A DNA stretch of 64,000 nucleotides from Hungatella hathewayi (GTDB taxonomy: Bacteria; Bacillota; Clostridia; Lachnospirales; Lachnospiraceae). How positions within the stretch are numbered: the first letter of the stretch is position 1; each line of letters begins with the position of its first letter. Below are positions 42,393-51,377 of the stretch, piece after piece. The notes beneath the pieces were generated by a model. It was not told the DNA's origin, did not search any database, and worked only from the letters and a program-made list of their open reading frames with translations. The translations under genes and the position numbers were made by a program. The stretch covers positions 6,862,489 through 6,926,488 of the forward strand of contig CP102274.1 in assembly GCA_025149285.1 (NCBI GenBank). Reading direction: 5' to 3'.

Positions 42393-43661
42393 TTAATCAG
42401 CACCCTCCAGTACACTGTTCGCATCAAAAGATCCCAGCCAGATGTTTTCCATGATTTGATCAAGCAGATCGCTGCCCTCACCCTCAATTTTTTTGATATT
42501 CACGGTACGATCTGACGTCAGAATGTCTGAAAATGTTTCACATGCCTCCAAGGCATCGATATCCGGATAAGAGGAAACCCACTGCCTGAACATCCCTTCA
42601 TCCGTATATACCTTTTCGTACTGCGGCAAAAAGCCCAAACTGATCTACTTCTGTTCCGAAACTTTCAGTGCATTCAAATAGTCAGAAAAATATGTGGTAA
42701 AATCCACTGCATCTCCTTTGTGCTCAGACTGTTCAGATACGCACACATACTCAGACCACTTAATGTCAGAGGCCGTCTTAAAATACGGCAGGGGTGCTAC
42801 CCCCACATCAAACCCTCTGTTGGCGTAATCCGCAAAAGCTCCGGAAGTACCAATAAAAAGTGCAAGACGGCCGCTCATCAGCATGGCGGCGGCATCTGTA
42901 TAAGTGGAGTTTGCAACCACATGGTCAGGTGCACAATGATGACTTAAGGATAAATCTGCAATTGACTGAATGACATGAATCTTTTCATCGCTGAAGTGGA
43001 GTTTTCCATACCCCCCGGATAATGGTTCAGAATCTCCTGCCGACACGGCCAGAGCCGTGATTGCCTCCCACGATGTCGGCATACGGGTACCATAGGTTTT
43101 TACGCGTTTTTCATTAAATCCATCCTGAAATGCGTTTTTACCGCTCATATCAACAGTCAGGCGTTTTGCATTTTCAACGTATTCATCCCATGTCCATACT
43201 TCGCCATTTACAGAAGGTGGCGTAATCCCTTCTGCTTTTAAAAGTTCCTTATTATAATAAAGACACATTGTTACATAATTCAATCTTGCTCCATATATCC
43301 CTTCCCCAAATTCGTGAAGCACTCCCTTTTTGCCCCATTGATATACATTTGACTCCGGAAGCAGGAATACATCCGGCATTTTTCCCTCTGCATTCAATAT
43401 GCTGATTTTGCTTAAGTAATCTGGCTTCAATACAAAATTTGCTTCAATTTTTATGCCTTTATTTTCTTTCTCATATTGCCGGATCATTGCCTCTGTGAAG
43501 GCCTTTTCACTTCCTGATGCCCAGCTGTAAAAAGTGAGAATTGTATCCGGTTCCATTGATAACGCCGGATCGGAGGTGCTCTGTATTCTTTTACAGCCCC
43601 CCAGTATTGATATAAAAAGCAGTATCAAAAAAGTAATGACAGGTAACCATTTTTGTTTCAA
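42393..43661 (-). pseudogene. Solute-binding lipoprotein interrupted by an amber codon
   Basis: The upstream part (43661-42645, 338 residues) starts with TTG behind AAGGAG and has a lipobox (LLFISILGGC) and family 1 solute-binding sequence. After SEQK comes TAG at 42645-42647, then the same frame continues ISLGFLPQYEKVYTDEGM to a stop at 42393. LGFLPQYEKVY and the following 80 residues are the normal C-terminal end of such binders, so one base change (for example CAG to TAG) has split a protein of about 422 residues. It may be inactive, made as a truncated form, or read through. A second intact binder lies in the same locus. Confidence 0.8.
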
Positions 43662-43668
43662 TTTTTCT

Positions 43669-43699
43669 CCTTACCGGTAAGGTAATCAATCTTGATTAC
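43669..43699. promoter_or_regulatory. Two adjacent palindromes upstream of the binder gene
   Basis: CCTTACCGGTAAGG (43669-43682) is a perfect 14-bp palindrome overlapping the ribosome site. It abuts GTAATCAA-TC-TTGATTAC (43682-43699), a perfect 8+8 dyad. They are candidate regulator sites or a leader hairpin controlling the rhamnogalacturonan operon. Confidence 0.55.
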
Positions 43700-43751
43700 G
43701 TTTATTATATTGGATTATACAGATGAATCATAGAAAGATTTTGATTTAGAA

Positions 43752-45200
43752 TTAGCAAGATTTTGACATCTTCCGAAACTCCTTTGGTGTGATTCCCTTT
43801 ACCTTTTTAAATATTTTTGTAAAATAATTGGCATCATAATATCCTACCTGATCTGCAATTTCCGATATACTACGCTCTGATCCCTTCAACAGATCTGTGG
43901 CGACATTTATTCTATAGTCTTCAAGATATGACATAATAGAGACTCCCGTCGTCTGACTGAATTTTCTGGAGAGATAAGCGGGAGACAGAAAAAATTCATT
44001 TGCTAATACATTCAAATTAATATCCTCTTTGTAATGATTTTTTATATATCTGATCACATTATCAACAATTTCACTGCGGCCAGTCAGTTCTCTGACCTTT
44101 GTCACCAAGGCTTCCGCACTGGCATTTACTGACTTTAAAAGATCCTCAGATCTGTTAAAATCAGCGAGGGCCATGGGTGAGAAGCTTCTGCTGATATCAT
44201 CCGGCAAATTAAGACCGTAGCTCGTATAAATACTGGCTATGACGGCATTAAAAACATGAAAAAATTCAGTATAATAAATAAAATTTTCATTGTCAGCTTC
44301 CAGTTCACCCACGATCTTACGAATCAACACCTGATACTGATTTTCTCTGGTATTTTTAAGCGCGGCTTCCAGCTCATGGAGATCCCAGACTGTTTTATGT
44401 TTTTCAGGAATGGTATCAGCCTTTATAAGAAATGGTGTGCCAGGATAAAACCGGCGATCCAGATTTTGCTCCAGGCACTGAAGAATCTGATCAAGCGACT
44501 CTCTTCCGCTATACAAAACTGCATATCTGGCTATGTCCATCAAAGCGTCTGATTTATGGCTGGCAAAAACAGGCGTGCCTGGCCTGTCACTGTAAAGCAG
44601 AAGAATCTGGTTCGTAGAGTGAAAGCAGATATATTTCCAATCGCTGTCCGGATAAATCTTTTCCAGTTTCCAGACATTCGCCTGGCTGAGCATATCTTTC
44701 TGATACAAGAGCAGAAATGTTCCGCTGACTTCTTTATGCTTCATAACTTTATAAAAATCACGCCAGAAGATCATCCTCCCTTTTGTCATCTTCTTGCTTT
44801 CCTCTATCTCCTCTTCCTCCAGCTGACTGCAGATTTTTTCCAGAACCCTGATAAACTGCTCACTTTCAAATGGTTTTCTGATATAATCCACCACACCAAC
44901 CTGTATGGCCTTTTGCATATATTCAAAATCATCATATCCACTGATCACGATAAATTTTGTCTTAACATTCCGATATTCTTTCTTTATCTTCTCAATCATG
45001 CCCAATCCATCCTGCATGGGCATTTTTATATCCACAAGGAAAATATCCGGCTTTTCTTTGTTAAACAGCTCCCATCCCTTTTCACCGTTTTCAGCTGTCC
45101 CCACCACCAAAAGCGGAAGCTTTGATTTCTCAATTCTCTGAGTAATACTTTTTCTTACATATAATTCATCATCTGCAATACATACTCTATACACCGGCAT
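43752..45200 (-). CDS. YesN-like response regulator (REC + AraC)
   Basis: 482 residues from ATG 45200, overlapping the kinase gene by 14 bases; a TTG at 45230 is the alternative start. The receiver domain (about 1-120) has the DDE pocket, the phospho-acceptor Asp in DIFLVDIKMPMQDG and a Lys in YIRKPFE. The C-terminal AraC double helix-turn-helix is about 385-480 (LNVLANEFFLSPAYLSRKFSQTTG, YDANYFTKIFKKVKGITPKEFRK). A central roughly 250-residue region is of unknown fold. It likely activates the downstream pectin-sugar operon. Confidence 0.92.
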   Translation of the reverse strand: MPVYRVCIADDELYVRKSITQRIEKSKLPLLVVGTAENGEKGWELFNKEKPDIFLVDIKMPMQDGLGMIEKIKKEYRNVKTKFIVISGYDDFEYMQKAIQVGVVDYIRKPFESEQFIRVLEKICSQLEEEEIEESKKMTKGRMIFWRDFYKVMKHKEVSGTFLLLYQKDMLSQANVWKLEKIYPDSDWKYICFHSTNQILLLYSDRPGTPVFASHKSDALMDIARYAVLYSGRESLDQILQCLEQNLDRRFYPGTPFLIKADTIPEKHKTVWDLHELEAALKNTRENQYQVLIRKIVGELEADNENFIYYTEFFHVFNAVIASIYTSYGLNLPDDISRSFSPMALADFNRSEDLLKSVNASAEALVTKVRELTGRSEIVDNVIRYIKNHYKEDINLNVLANEFFLSPAYLSRKFSQTTGVSIMSYLEDYRINVATDLLKGSERSISEIADQVGYYDANYFTKIFKKVKGITPKEFRKMSKSC

Positions 45201-46920
45201 CCTCTCCTCTGTCTGGGTCTTTAATAACAATTTCTATTTTAACGCCAAATCCAATTCTCGATGAGATTTTGAATTCCAGATTCTCCCTGTACTCCAGATA
45301 TAATCTCTGGAACACATTTTTAACGCCTATATGTTTTGACTCTGCAAGCCTGTTATCTGGATTTTCTTTAATTTTTTCAATATCACGGTTCAATTGACAC
45401 AGCTGCTCCTCACTCATCCCATTTCCATTATCCATAACCTCCAGTATAAGCCCGCATCCCCTTCGTTTTGCCTGTATCGCAATACAGCACTCTCCCGCCT
45501 TATCCCGGAAACCGTGACGCGTGGAATTTTCCACCAGAGGCTGTAAGATTGCCTTAATTACTTTTTCCTCCAGAACCTCATCCTCAATATCATAAAAAGT
45601 CTCAAGATTCTCCACTTTATACTGCATGATTTCCAGGTACCGCTTTGTATACTCAATTTCTTCCCTCAGCTGTATCCATTTTTCCTGTCGTAAATTATAT
45701 CTGTACAACTGTCCTAAATTTCCGCACAGAGAGATGGCTTCCTCTTCTTTTTCATCCAGAATTAATCCGCTGATCAGTTCCAGTGTATTAAATAAAAAGT
45801 GAGGATTGATCTGCCTCTCCAGCATCTTAATCTCCGTTTCCTTTTGAATAAGGCTTATATTCTGATTTGTCTTGATCAGATCATAGATAGATACCGACAT
45901 TTCATTAAATCCCGTAATCAGCTCACCGATTTCGTCCTGATACGGATTGTCCAATGTGATCCCTATATGATTGGCCTGAATCTCTGACATGGCCTCTTTG
46001 CATTTTAAAATCGGCCTCGTTAAATATCGTGAAATCATAAACGCAATTACCGCCATTAACGCCGCTACTACAATCATGATTAAGGCAGCAAAGGACCAGA
46101 TACCGGTATTATCCGCGTGAACAGAACTCCATGCTCTGCCAGCCTGAATAACCATATTTTTATGATTGATACGAAGGTTTTTCTGCTGTTCATAGCTGTA
46201 ATTCGACGACTTTGCATGATCTCGTTCTTCATTTCCCTCTGATCCCCCAAGAAAGAGATTATGCTGTGGAAAAGATAATGTAACACTCTCACCTTCAATG
46301 TAATTTTCCTGAATAAGAGCCTCAATATTTTTCAATGGTATTCTGACCAGAAAATATGCAGCCAGCTCTAAGGTTTCATAATTTTTAACCTGATAAACCA
46401 TGGTAATAGAATCCCGGTACCCGGAATAGTAGCACAGCTGCTCGTCTCCTATCAGCATATACTTTTCATTTTCCATCAGTTCACCGTACCAGAACTGATG
46501 TTCCACATGGAAATTATAGTCAAAATAAGTCATCTCATTACCGGCAATCTGGGTACCGTTCACTGTTTCCAGTGCAAACTGAATATTATTATACAGAAAG
46601 GAGCTTCTGCCCATATTCTTTTTCAGTGTGTTAATGCACTCCTGACGCCGGCGGTCATCCGACTCAAAAAAGAAGATCTGCTGCATCCAGTTACTATAGC
46701 TGAGATTGTAAGCAATCTCATCGATCTGCTCAAAATAGTTTACCAGAACATCATTTTTTTCCTGAAGTGTCTGATTAACAGAATCCATAACCACCTGCCT
46801 CTGCAGGTTACTGTATATCATCAGGGAGACAGCACCGCTGATTAAAAATGTGACGCAATAGATTGCCACCAGTATCGTCAATGTCTTTTTCCAAATACCA
46901 AATTTCATAAACCATTTCAT
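45187..46920 (-). CDS. YesM-like sensor histidine kinase
   Basis: 577 residues. A helix at about 12-33, an external sensor (about 35-275) and a second helix at about 278-300 precede a HAMP domain (ISRYLTRPILKCKEAMSEI), a His_kinase domain with the phosphorylated His in RQINPHFLFNTLELISG, and an HATPase domain with RHGFRDKAG and VMDNGNGMSEEQL. YesM kinases sense extracellular sugars. The gene is coupled to the response-regulator gene by overlap and has a near-consensus promoter. Confidence 0.93.
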   Translation of the reverse strand: MKWFMKFGIWKKTLTILVAIYCVTFLISGAVSLMIYSNLQRQVVMDSVNQTLQEKNDVLVNYFEQIDEIAYNLSYSNWMQQIFFFESDDRRRQECINTLKKNMGRSSFLYNNIQFALETVNGTQIAGNEMTYFDYNFHVEHQFWYGELMENEKYMLIGDEQLCYYSGYRDSITMVYQVKNYETLELAAYFLVRIPLKNIEALIQENYIEGESVTLSFPQHNLFLGGSEGNEERDHAKSSNYSYEQQKNLRINHKNMVIQAGRAWSSVHADNTGIWSFAALIMIVVAALMAVIAFMISRYLTRPILKCKEAMSEIQANHIGITLDNPYQDEIGELITGFNEMSVSIYDLIKTNQNISLIQKETEIKMLERQINPHFLFNTLELISGLILDEKEEEAISLCGNLGQLYRYNLRQEKWIQLREEIEYTKRYLEIMQYKVENLETFYDIEDEVLEEKVIKAILQPLVENSTRHGFRDKAGECCIAIQAKRRGCGLILEVMDNGNGMSEEQLCQLNRDIEKIKENPDNRLAESKHIGVKNVFQRLYLEYRENLEFKISSRIGFGVKIEIVIKDPDRGEDAGV

Positions 46921-46964
46921 ACTCTACCCCTATCATCTGCAGGACCTTACACCGCCTTTCTGTT

Positions 46965-46993
46965 ATTATAGCGCCTACTTTATTTTTTGTCAT
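46965..46993 (-). promoter_or_regulatory. Promoter of the YesMN-like pair
   Basis: Minus-strand ATGACA (46988-46993), 17 bases, TATAAT (46965-46970), 45 bases before the kinase start. Confidence 0.6.
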
Positions 46994-47015
46994 TTGATTA
47001 TGAAAGAGAATCTTT

Positions 47016-47061
47016 AAAAGCCCCTGCCGGGAAAAACTTATCTCCCGGCAGGGGCTTTTTT
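47016..47061. terminator. Second terminator after adhE
   Basis: AAAAGCCCCTGCCGGGA pairs perfectly with TCCCGGCAGGGGCTTTTTT around a short A/T loop. It insulates the adhE unit from the kinase promoter. Confidence 0.9.
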
Positions 47062-47074
47062 GTCCCGCCAAACA

Positions 47075-47110
47075 CAAAGGACCGTCCCGCGAATCGGGTA
47101 CGGCCCTTTG
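47075..47110 (-). terminator. First terminator after adhE
   Basis: CAAAGG-CCGT-CCG and its complement (CGG-ACGG-CCTTTG), with single mismatches, form a GC-rich hairpin about 15 bases after the adhE stop. Confidence 0.7.
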
Positions 47111-47124
47111 CCACCTATTTAAAC

Positions 47125-49740
47125 TTATTTACCGTAGTAAGCTTTTAAATACATTTCCTTGAGCTCGCTCATCAGCGGGTATCTCGGGTTAGCCCCTGTA
47201 CACTGATCGTCAAATGCCTGCTCTACCATCGAGTCAAGTGTATCCAGGAAGTATTTCTCATCTACACCATACTCTTTGATCGTCTTCTTGATTCCAACTG
47301 CAGCTTTTAATTCTTCAATCTTATCGATGAATTTCTTTAATACTTCCGCATCTGTCTTGCCCTGGATTCCGCAGAAACGTCCGCATTCCGCATATCTGGC
47401 AAGTGTATGAGGATATTCATACTGCGGGAAAGTACCCATCTTGGTCGGTACTTCTGAAGCGTTGAATTCCATAACCAGCGTAATTAACAGCGCATTTGCA
47501 ACGCCGTGCGGCAGGTGATGGAACGCACCCAGCTTATGCGCCATGGAGTGGCATACACCCAGGAATGCATTATTAAATGCCATACCGGCCATACAGGAAG
47601 CGTCAGCCATCTTGCATCTTGCCTCAACATTAGATCCATCATTATAAGCTGTCGGCAGATATTCCAGAACGTTCTTCATTGCCTTTAAAGCGAGACCGTC
47701 TGTATAATCAGAAGCCATAACAGATGCATAAGCTTCCAGAGCATGAGTCAGAACATCAACACCGGAGGCACTCGTTAAGCCCTTCGGCTGGCTCATCATG
47801 TTGTCTGCATCTACAATTGCCATCTTAGGCATTAACTCGTAGTCAGCCAGCGGATACTTAACGCCCGTATCCTGATCTGTAATAACTGCGAAGGAGGTAA
47901 CCTCGGAACCTGTACCGGAAGAGGTCGGGATCGCTACGAAATACGCTTTTTCACCCATCTTCGGGAAGGTGTATACTCTCTTACGGATATCCATGAAACG
48001 CATGGCCATATCCTGGAAATCTACTTCCGGATGCTCATACATTACCCACATGATCTTACCTGCATCCATTGCAGATCCGCCGCCCAGTGCGATGATCGTA
48101 TCCGGCTGGAATGCTCTCATGGCTTTGGCTCCGGCCTGTGCGTTGGCAAGCGTCGGGTCCGGCTGAACATCGGAGAATACCGTGTAAACGATGCCCATCT
48201 CATCTAATTTATCTGTAATCGGTTTTGTATATCCGTTCATGTAAAGGAAGGAGTCTGTTACAACAAATGCCCTCTTCTTGCCATATACATCCTTTAACTC
48301 GCTCAGTGCAACAGGCATACAGCCTTTTTTGAAGTAAACCTTTTCAGGATTTCTGAACCACAGCATGTTCTCTCTCCTCTCGGCAACGGTCTTGATATTT
48401 AACAGATGTTTTACACCTACATTTTCAGATACGGAGTTTCCGCCCCAGGAACCACAGCCTAATGTTAAGGATGGTGTCATCTTGAAGTTGTAGATATCAC
48501 CGATACCGCCATGGGAAGAAGGAGTGTTGATTAAGATACGGCATGTCTTCATGGCTTCGGCATGCTTCATGATCTTCTCATGTTCATTTACATTCACATA
48601 CAGGGAAGCCGTATGGCCATATCCGCCGTCTGCAACCAGCTGAGCAGCCTTTGCAAGCGCCTCATCAAAATCCTTAGCCTTATACATGGCAAGAACCGGA
48701 GACAGCTTCTCATGTGCAAATTCTTCTTCTATATTAACAGATTCAACCTCACCGATTAAAATCTTGGTATCTTCCGGTACATCGACACCTGCAAGCTTTG
48801 CAATGGTGTGCGCTTTCTGTCCTACGATCTTGGCATTTAAAGCGCCGTTGATGATGATGGTCTTACGAACCTTCTCAATCTCATCGTCTTTTAAGAAATA
48901 GCAGCCTCTTGCTGCAAATTCATTTCTCGCCTCATCATATACACTTTCCAGGACCGTCACAGACTGCTCGGATGCACAGATCATACCGTTATCAAATGTC
49001 TTAGAATGGATAATGGAGTTAACTGCAAGCTTAATATTGGCTGTATCGTCGATGATAACCGGTGTATTACCTGCGCCTACGCCCAGGGCCGGCTTTCCTG
49101 AAGAGTAAGCTGCCTTCACCATTCCAGGGCCGCCTGTGGCCAGAATAATGTCTGCGCTTCTCATAACTTCGTTTGTTAATTCCAGTGAAGGAACGTCGAT
49201 CCAGCTGATGATTCCTTCCGGAGCACCGGCCTTAACAGCAGCCTCTAAAACTACCTTTGCTGCTGCAATGGTACAGTTCTTCGCACGCGGATGTGGGGAA
49301 ATGATGATCGCGTTTCTTGTCTTTAAAGAGATCAGTGTCTTGAAAATCGCGGTTGATGTCGGATTTGTTGTAGGAATAACAGCTGCTACGATACCGATCG
49401 GCTCTGCCAGCTTCTTAATTCCATATGCCTTATCCTCTTCAATAATACCGCAGGTCTTTGTTTCTTTATAGGCATTGTAGATGTACTCAGCTGCGTAGTT
49501 GTTTTTGATAACCTTATCTTCCACAACACCCATGCCGGTTTCTTCCACTGCCATCTTGGCGAGAGGGAGTCTCATCTTATTGGCTGCACTTGCTGCTTCA
49601 TAGAAGATCTTGTCCACCTGTTCCTGTGTGAAGGTTGCAAATTCTCTCTGAGCTTCTCTCATTGCATCCATCTTTGCAATCAAAGCGTCTACATTGTCAA
49701 TGATTTCCGGAACTTTTACCTGTTCTTCTTTCTTTGCCAT
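47125..49740 (-). CDS. adhE: Bifunctional acetaldehyde-CoA/alcohol dehydrogenase
   Basis: 871 residues, standard AdhE length. The N-terminal aldehyde dehydrogenase domain (about 1-440) has the acyl-forming Cys in DNGMICASEQS and the nucleotide-binding LATGGPGMVKAAYSSG. The C-terminal iron-type alcohol dehydrogenase domain (about 455-870) has ALGGGSAMDAGK and the metal-binding His set of VCHSMAHKLGAFHHLPHG. It reduces acetyl-CoA via acetaldehyde to ethanol using two NADH and forms spirosomes. Upstream operator-like dyads indicate redox control, and a Crp/Fnr gene is next upstream. Confidence 0.96.
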   Translation of the reverse strand: MAKKEEQVKVPEIIDNVDALIAKMDAMREAQREFATFTQEQVDKIFYEAASAANKMRLPLAKMAVEETGMGVVEDKVIKNNYAAEYIYNAYKETKTCGIIEEDKAYGIKKLAEPIGIVAAVIPTTNPTSTAIFKTLISLKTRNAIIISPHPRAKNCTIAAAKVVLEAAVKAGAPEGIISWIDVPSLELTNEVMRSADIILATGGPGMVKAAYSSGKPALGVGAGNTPVIIDDTANIKLAVNSIIHSKTFDNGMICASEQSVTVLESVYDEARNEFAARGCYFLKDDEIEKVRKTIIINGALNAKIVGQKAHTIAKLAGVDVPEDTKILIGEVESVNIEEEFAHEKLSPVLAMYKAKDFDEALAKAAQLVADGGYGHTASLYVNVNEHEKIMKHAEAMKTCRILINTPSSHGGIGDIYNFKMTPSLTLGCGSWGGNSVSENVGVKHLLNIKTVAERRENMLWFRNPEKVYFKKGCMPVALSELKDVYGKKRAFVVTDSFLYMNGYTKPITDKLDEMGIVYTVFSDVQPDPTLANAQAGAKAMRAFQPDTIIALGGGSAMDAGKIMWVMYEHPEVDFQDMAMRFMDIRKRVYTFPKMGEKAYFVAIPTSSGTGSEVTSFAVITDQDTGVKYPLADYELMPKMAIVDADNMMSQPKGLTSASGVDVLTHALEAYASVMASDYTDGLALKAMKNVLEYLPTAYNDGSNVEARCKMADASCMAGMAFNNAFLGVCHSMAHKLGAFHHLPHGVANALLITLVMEFNASEVPTKMGTFPQYEYPHTLARYAECGRFCGIQGKTDAEVLKKFIDKIEELKAAVGIKKTIKEYGVDEKYFLDTLDSMVEQAFDDQCTGANPRYPLMSELKEMYLKAYYGK

Positions 49741-49787
49741 CCTGACTTACCTCCAGTTTTTTAATAAGTTTAATAGGTTTTTTTATG

Positions 49788-49848
49788 TTCGATATTTTTT
49801 TAACGAACTTTGTAGTATCATTATATGATTTCGTTAAATAATTGTCAA
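49788..49848 (-). promoter_or_regulatory. adhE promoter with two Rex-like operators
   Basis: On the minus strand TTGACA (49843-49848), 17 bases, TATAAT (49820-49825) is a perfect consensus promoter. Site 1, TTCGTTAAATAATTGTCAA (plus-strand 49830-49848), covers the -35 and spacer. Site 2, TTCGATATTTTTTTAACGAA (49788-49807), lies just after the start point. Both resemble the Rex dyad TTGTTAA-N4-TTAACAA with G/C changes. NADH-responsive Rex is known to repress adhE in clostridia. Confidence 0.65.
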
Positions 49849-49947
49849 TATTATATTTGACAAAAAAATAACAATATCACCTCCTTTTTTATTCAAATCT
49901 AATAAATACTTTTATACTGATATAATTTCCAGTTTGAACCAGCTGAA

Positions 49948-50658
49948 TTACCAGTGATTTGCCCCCTTTCTCAACACAGCCAGCTCTGCAATGGCCTTGG
50001 TATACTGGTCCTTATTAAATGTCAGCTTTCCCTTCACGATCCCGATCATGCCTGTATCCTTTAGCTTCTTCACCGTACGGTTCAAGGTCTTAATGTTGAT
50101 TCCCAGCTCCTCCTCCAGCTGATTCCTGGTAAATGGAACGGTAATGCTCGTTTTATTGCCTGTCATATGTTTGTCCGCATACTGCACCAGATACTCCAGG
50201 AGAAGAAAGTTCGGCGGATAAAACAGTGTCGCCCCATTCTTTGAGGAAGAACGGTACAGCTTAAATGCCACCTTGCTGGCAATTAAGTACAGAAGGTCAA
50301 TATCTTCCTTAATCCACCTTTCAAAGTCTTTTCTCGGCATCTGAAGAAGGACACATTCTGTAATCGTCTCCAGAGTAACGGAGGTCCTCTCCTGCCCCGC
50401 CAGGATGGTTACCTCACCGACAAAATCAATGGCTTCGTTCTTCTCGATCATATACACGTTTCCGTTCTCGAATTCATTGATGGCCCGGTGATCACCACAG
50501 CAGACAAATGCAAAATAATCCAGTTCATAATTTTTCTGGTGAATGATCTGTCCCGGTGGTATTACCTTTATGACGCAGCGGTTTTTGATATCCGGCGGCA
50601 TATTCTTTATATAGTCTGTAAGCTTTGGCGCTCGTTTCAGCAATTCCTCCCAATTCAT
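49948..50658 (-). CDS. Crp/Fnr-family regulator
   Basis: 236 residues: a cyclic-nucleotide-binding-like beta barrel (about 20-140, VIKVIPPGQIIHQKNYELDYFAFVCCG, FVGEVTILAGQERTSVTLE) and a Crp winged helix (about 165-228, FTRNQLEEELGINIKTLNRTVKKLKDTGMIGI). The conserved cAMP-binding residues are not evident and no FNR-type four-Cys cluster is seen; the effector is unknown. Read in the same direction as adhE, 207 bases upstream, with no strong terminator between, so it may influence adhE. Confidence 0.88.
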   Translation of the reverse strand: MNWEELLKRAPKLTDYIKNMPPDIKNRCVIKVIPPGQIIHQKNYELDYFAFVCCGDHRAINEFENGNVYMIEKNEAIDFVGEVTILAGQERTSVTLETITECVLLQMPRKDFERWIKEDIDLLYLIASKVAFKLYRSSSKNGATLFYPPNFLLLEYLVQYADKHMTGNKTSITVPFTRNQLEEELGINIKTLNRTVKKLKDTGMIGIVKGKLTFNKDQYTKAIAELAVLRKGANHW

Positions 50659-50750
50659 GTTCCGGCTCCTTTTCCGATGTTTTCCTTTTTCTATTATACA
50701 GCGTTAAAAAACAAATGTAAAATATGGAATAAAATAATTTTCAGAATTGC

Positions 50751-50779
50751 TTGACAATTCTCCATCCATGTGATAGGAT
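50751..50779 (+). promoter_or_regulatory. Promoter of the cold-shock gene
   Basis: TTGACA (50751-50756), 17 bases, TAGGAT (50774-50779). The start site would be at about 50786, leaving a leader of about 124 bases. Confidence 0.75.
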
Positions 50780-50807
50780 AAGAGAGTATTTTAATGAGAT
50801 TTTGATT

Positions 50808-50859
50808 CACATATTTTTGTAAGTCATTATTTTCTGATGATGATTTACAAAAATATGTG
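50808..50859 (+). promoter_or_regulatory. Long hairpin in the cold-shock gene leader
   Basis: CACATATTTTTGTAA (50808-50822) and TTACAAAAATATGTG (50845-50859) form a perfect 15-bp AT-rich stem in the 5' leader, 50 bases before the start codon. Such leaders often control cold-shock mRNA stability or translation with temperature; the role here is inferred. Confidence 0.55.
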
Positions 50860-50909
50860 ATTTTTAGTTTCAGAACAAATATAATAATTTTAATTCAGGA
50901 GGTACCTCA

Positions 50910-51113
50910 ATGAATAAGGGTACAGTAAAATGGTTTAACAGCTCAAAGGGATATGGCTTCATCACAAACGACGAGACAGGAGAAGAAGTATTTGTTCACT
51001 TTTCCGGAATTATGACTGATGGTTATAAGTCTCTGGAAGACGGCCAGAAAGTTACTTTCGATACCACTCAGGGCAACCGTGGAATCCAGGCTGTTAACGT
51101 ATACGCAGCTTAA
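50910..51113 (+). CDS. Cold-shock protein (CspA family)
   Basis: 67 residues with both RNA-binding motifs: KGYGFIT (RNP1) and VFVHFSG (RNP2), in the canonical frame MNKGTVKWFNSSKGYGFI. A single-strand nucleic acid chaperone. AGGAGGT precedes the ATG, and a terminator follows, so it is a one-gene unit. Confidence 0.96.
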   Translation: MNKGTVKWFNSSKGYGFITNDETGEEVFVHFSGIMTDGYKSLEDGQKVTFDTTQGNRGIQAVNVYAA

Positions 51114-51140
51114 TCAGCTTCAACGCTTGAACTGATAAAG

Positions 51141-51192
51141 AAAGGTCTGATCAGATGTCAGGAACTCCCTGCTGTCTGCTCAGACCTTTTTT
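51141..51192 (+). terminator. Terminator of the cold-shock gene
   Basis: AAAGGTCTGA and TCAGACCTTT pair, with further internal pairing, and are followed by TTTTTT. Confidence 0.85.
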
Positions 51193-51377
51193 ACTGCCTT
51201 TTTCTTTCATTTTCCTCTGCCGTTTTAGTATTATCTTATAATATTCGAAACATTTTTCCCTGTTTTTGTGCAAAATATCTCATTTGTCCTTTTTTATCTG
51301 CTTCTCTTCCGCTAGAATGGAGCTAACAAACATATCCGAAGCGAATGTTACCATTTTACAAAAAGGAGCGTAAGTGT

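Noticed and set aside
44556..45125. 189-codon plus-strand frame opposite the response regulator
   Set aside because: Shadow of a clear REC-AraC protein; hydrophobic Phe/Leu-rich sequence typical of antisense frames.
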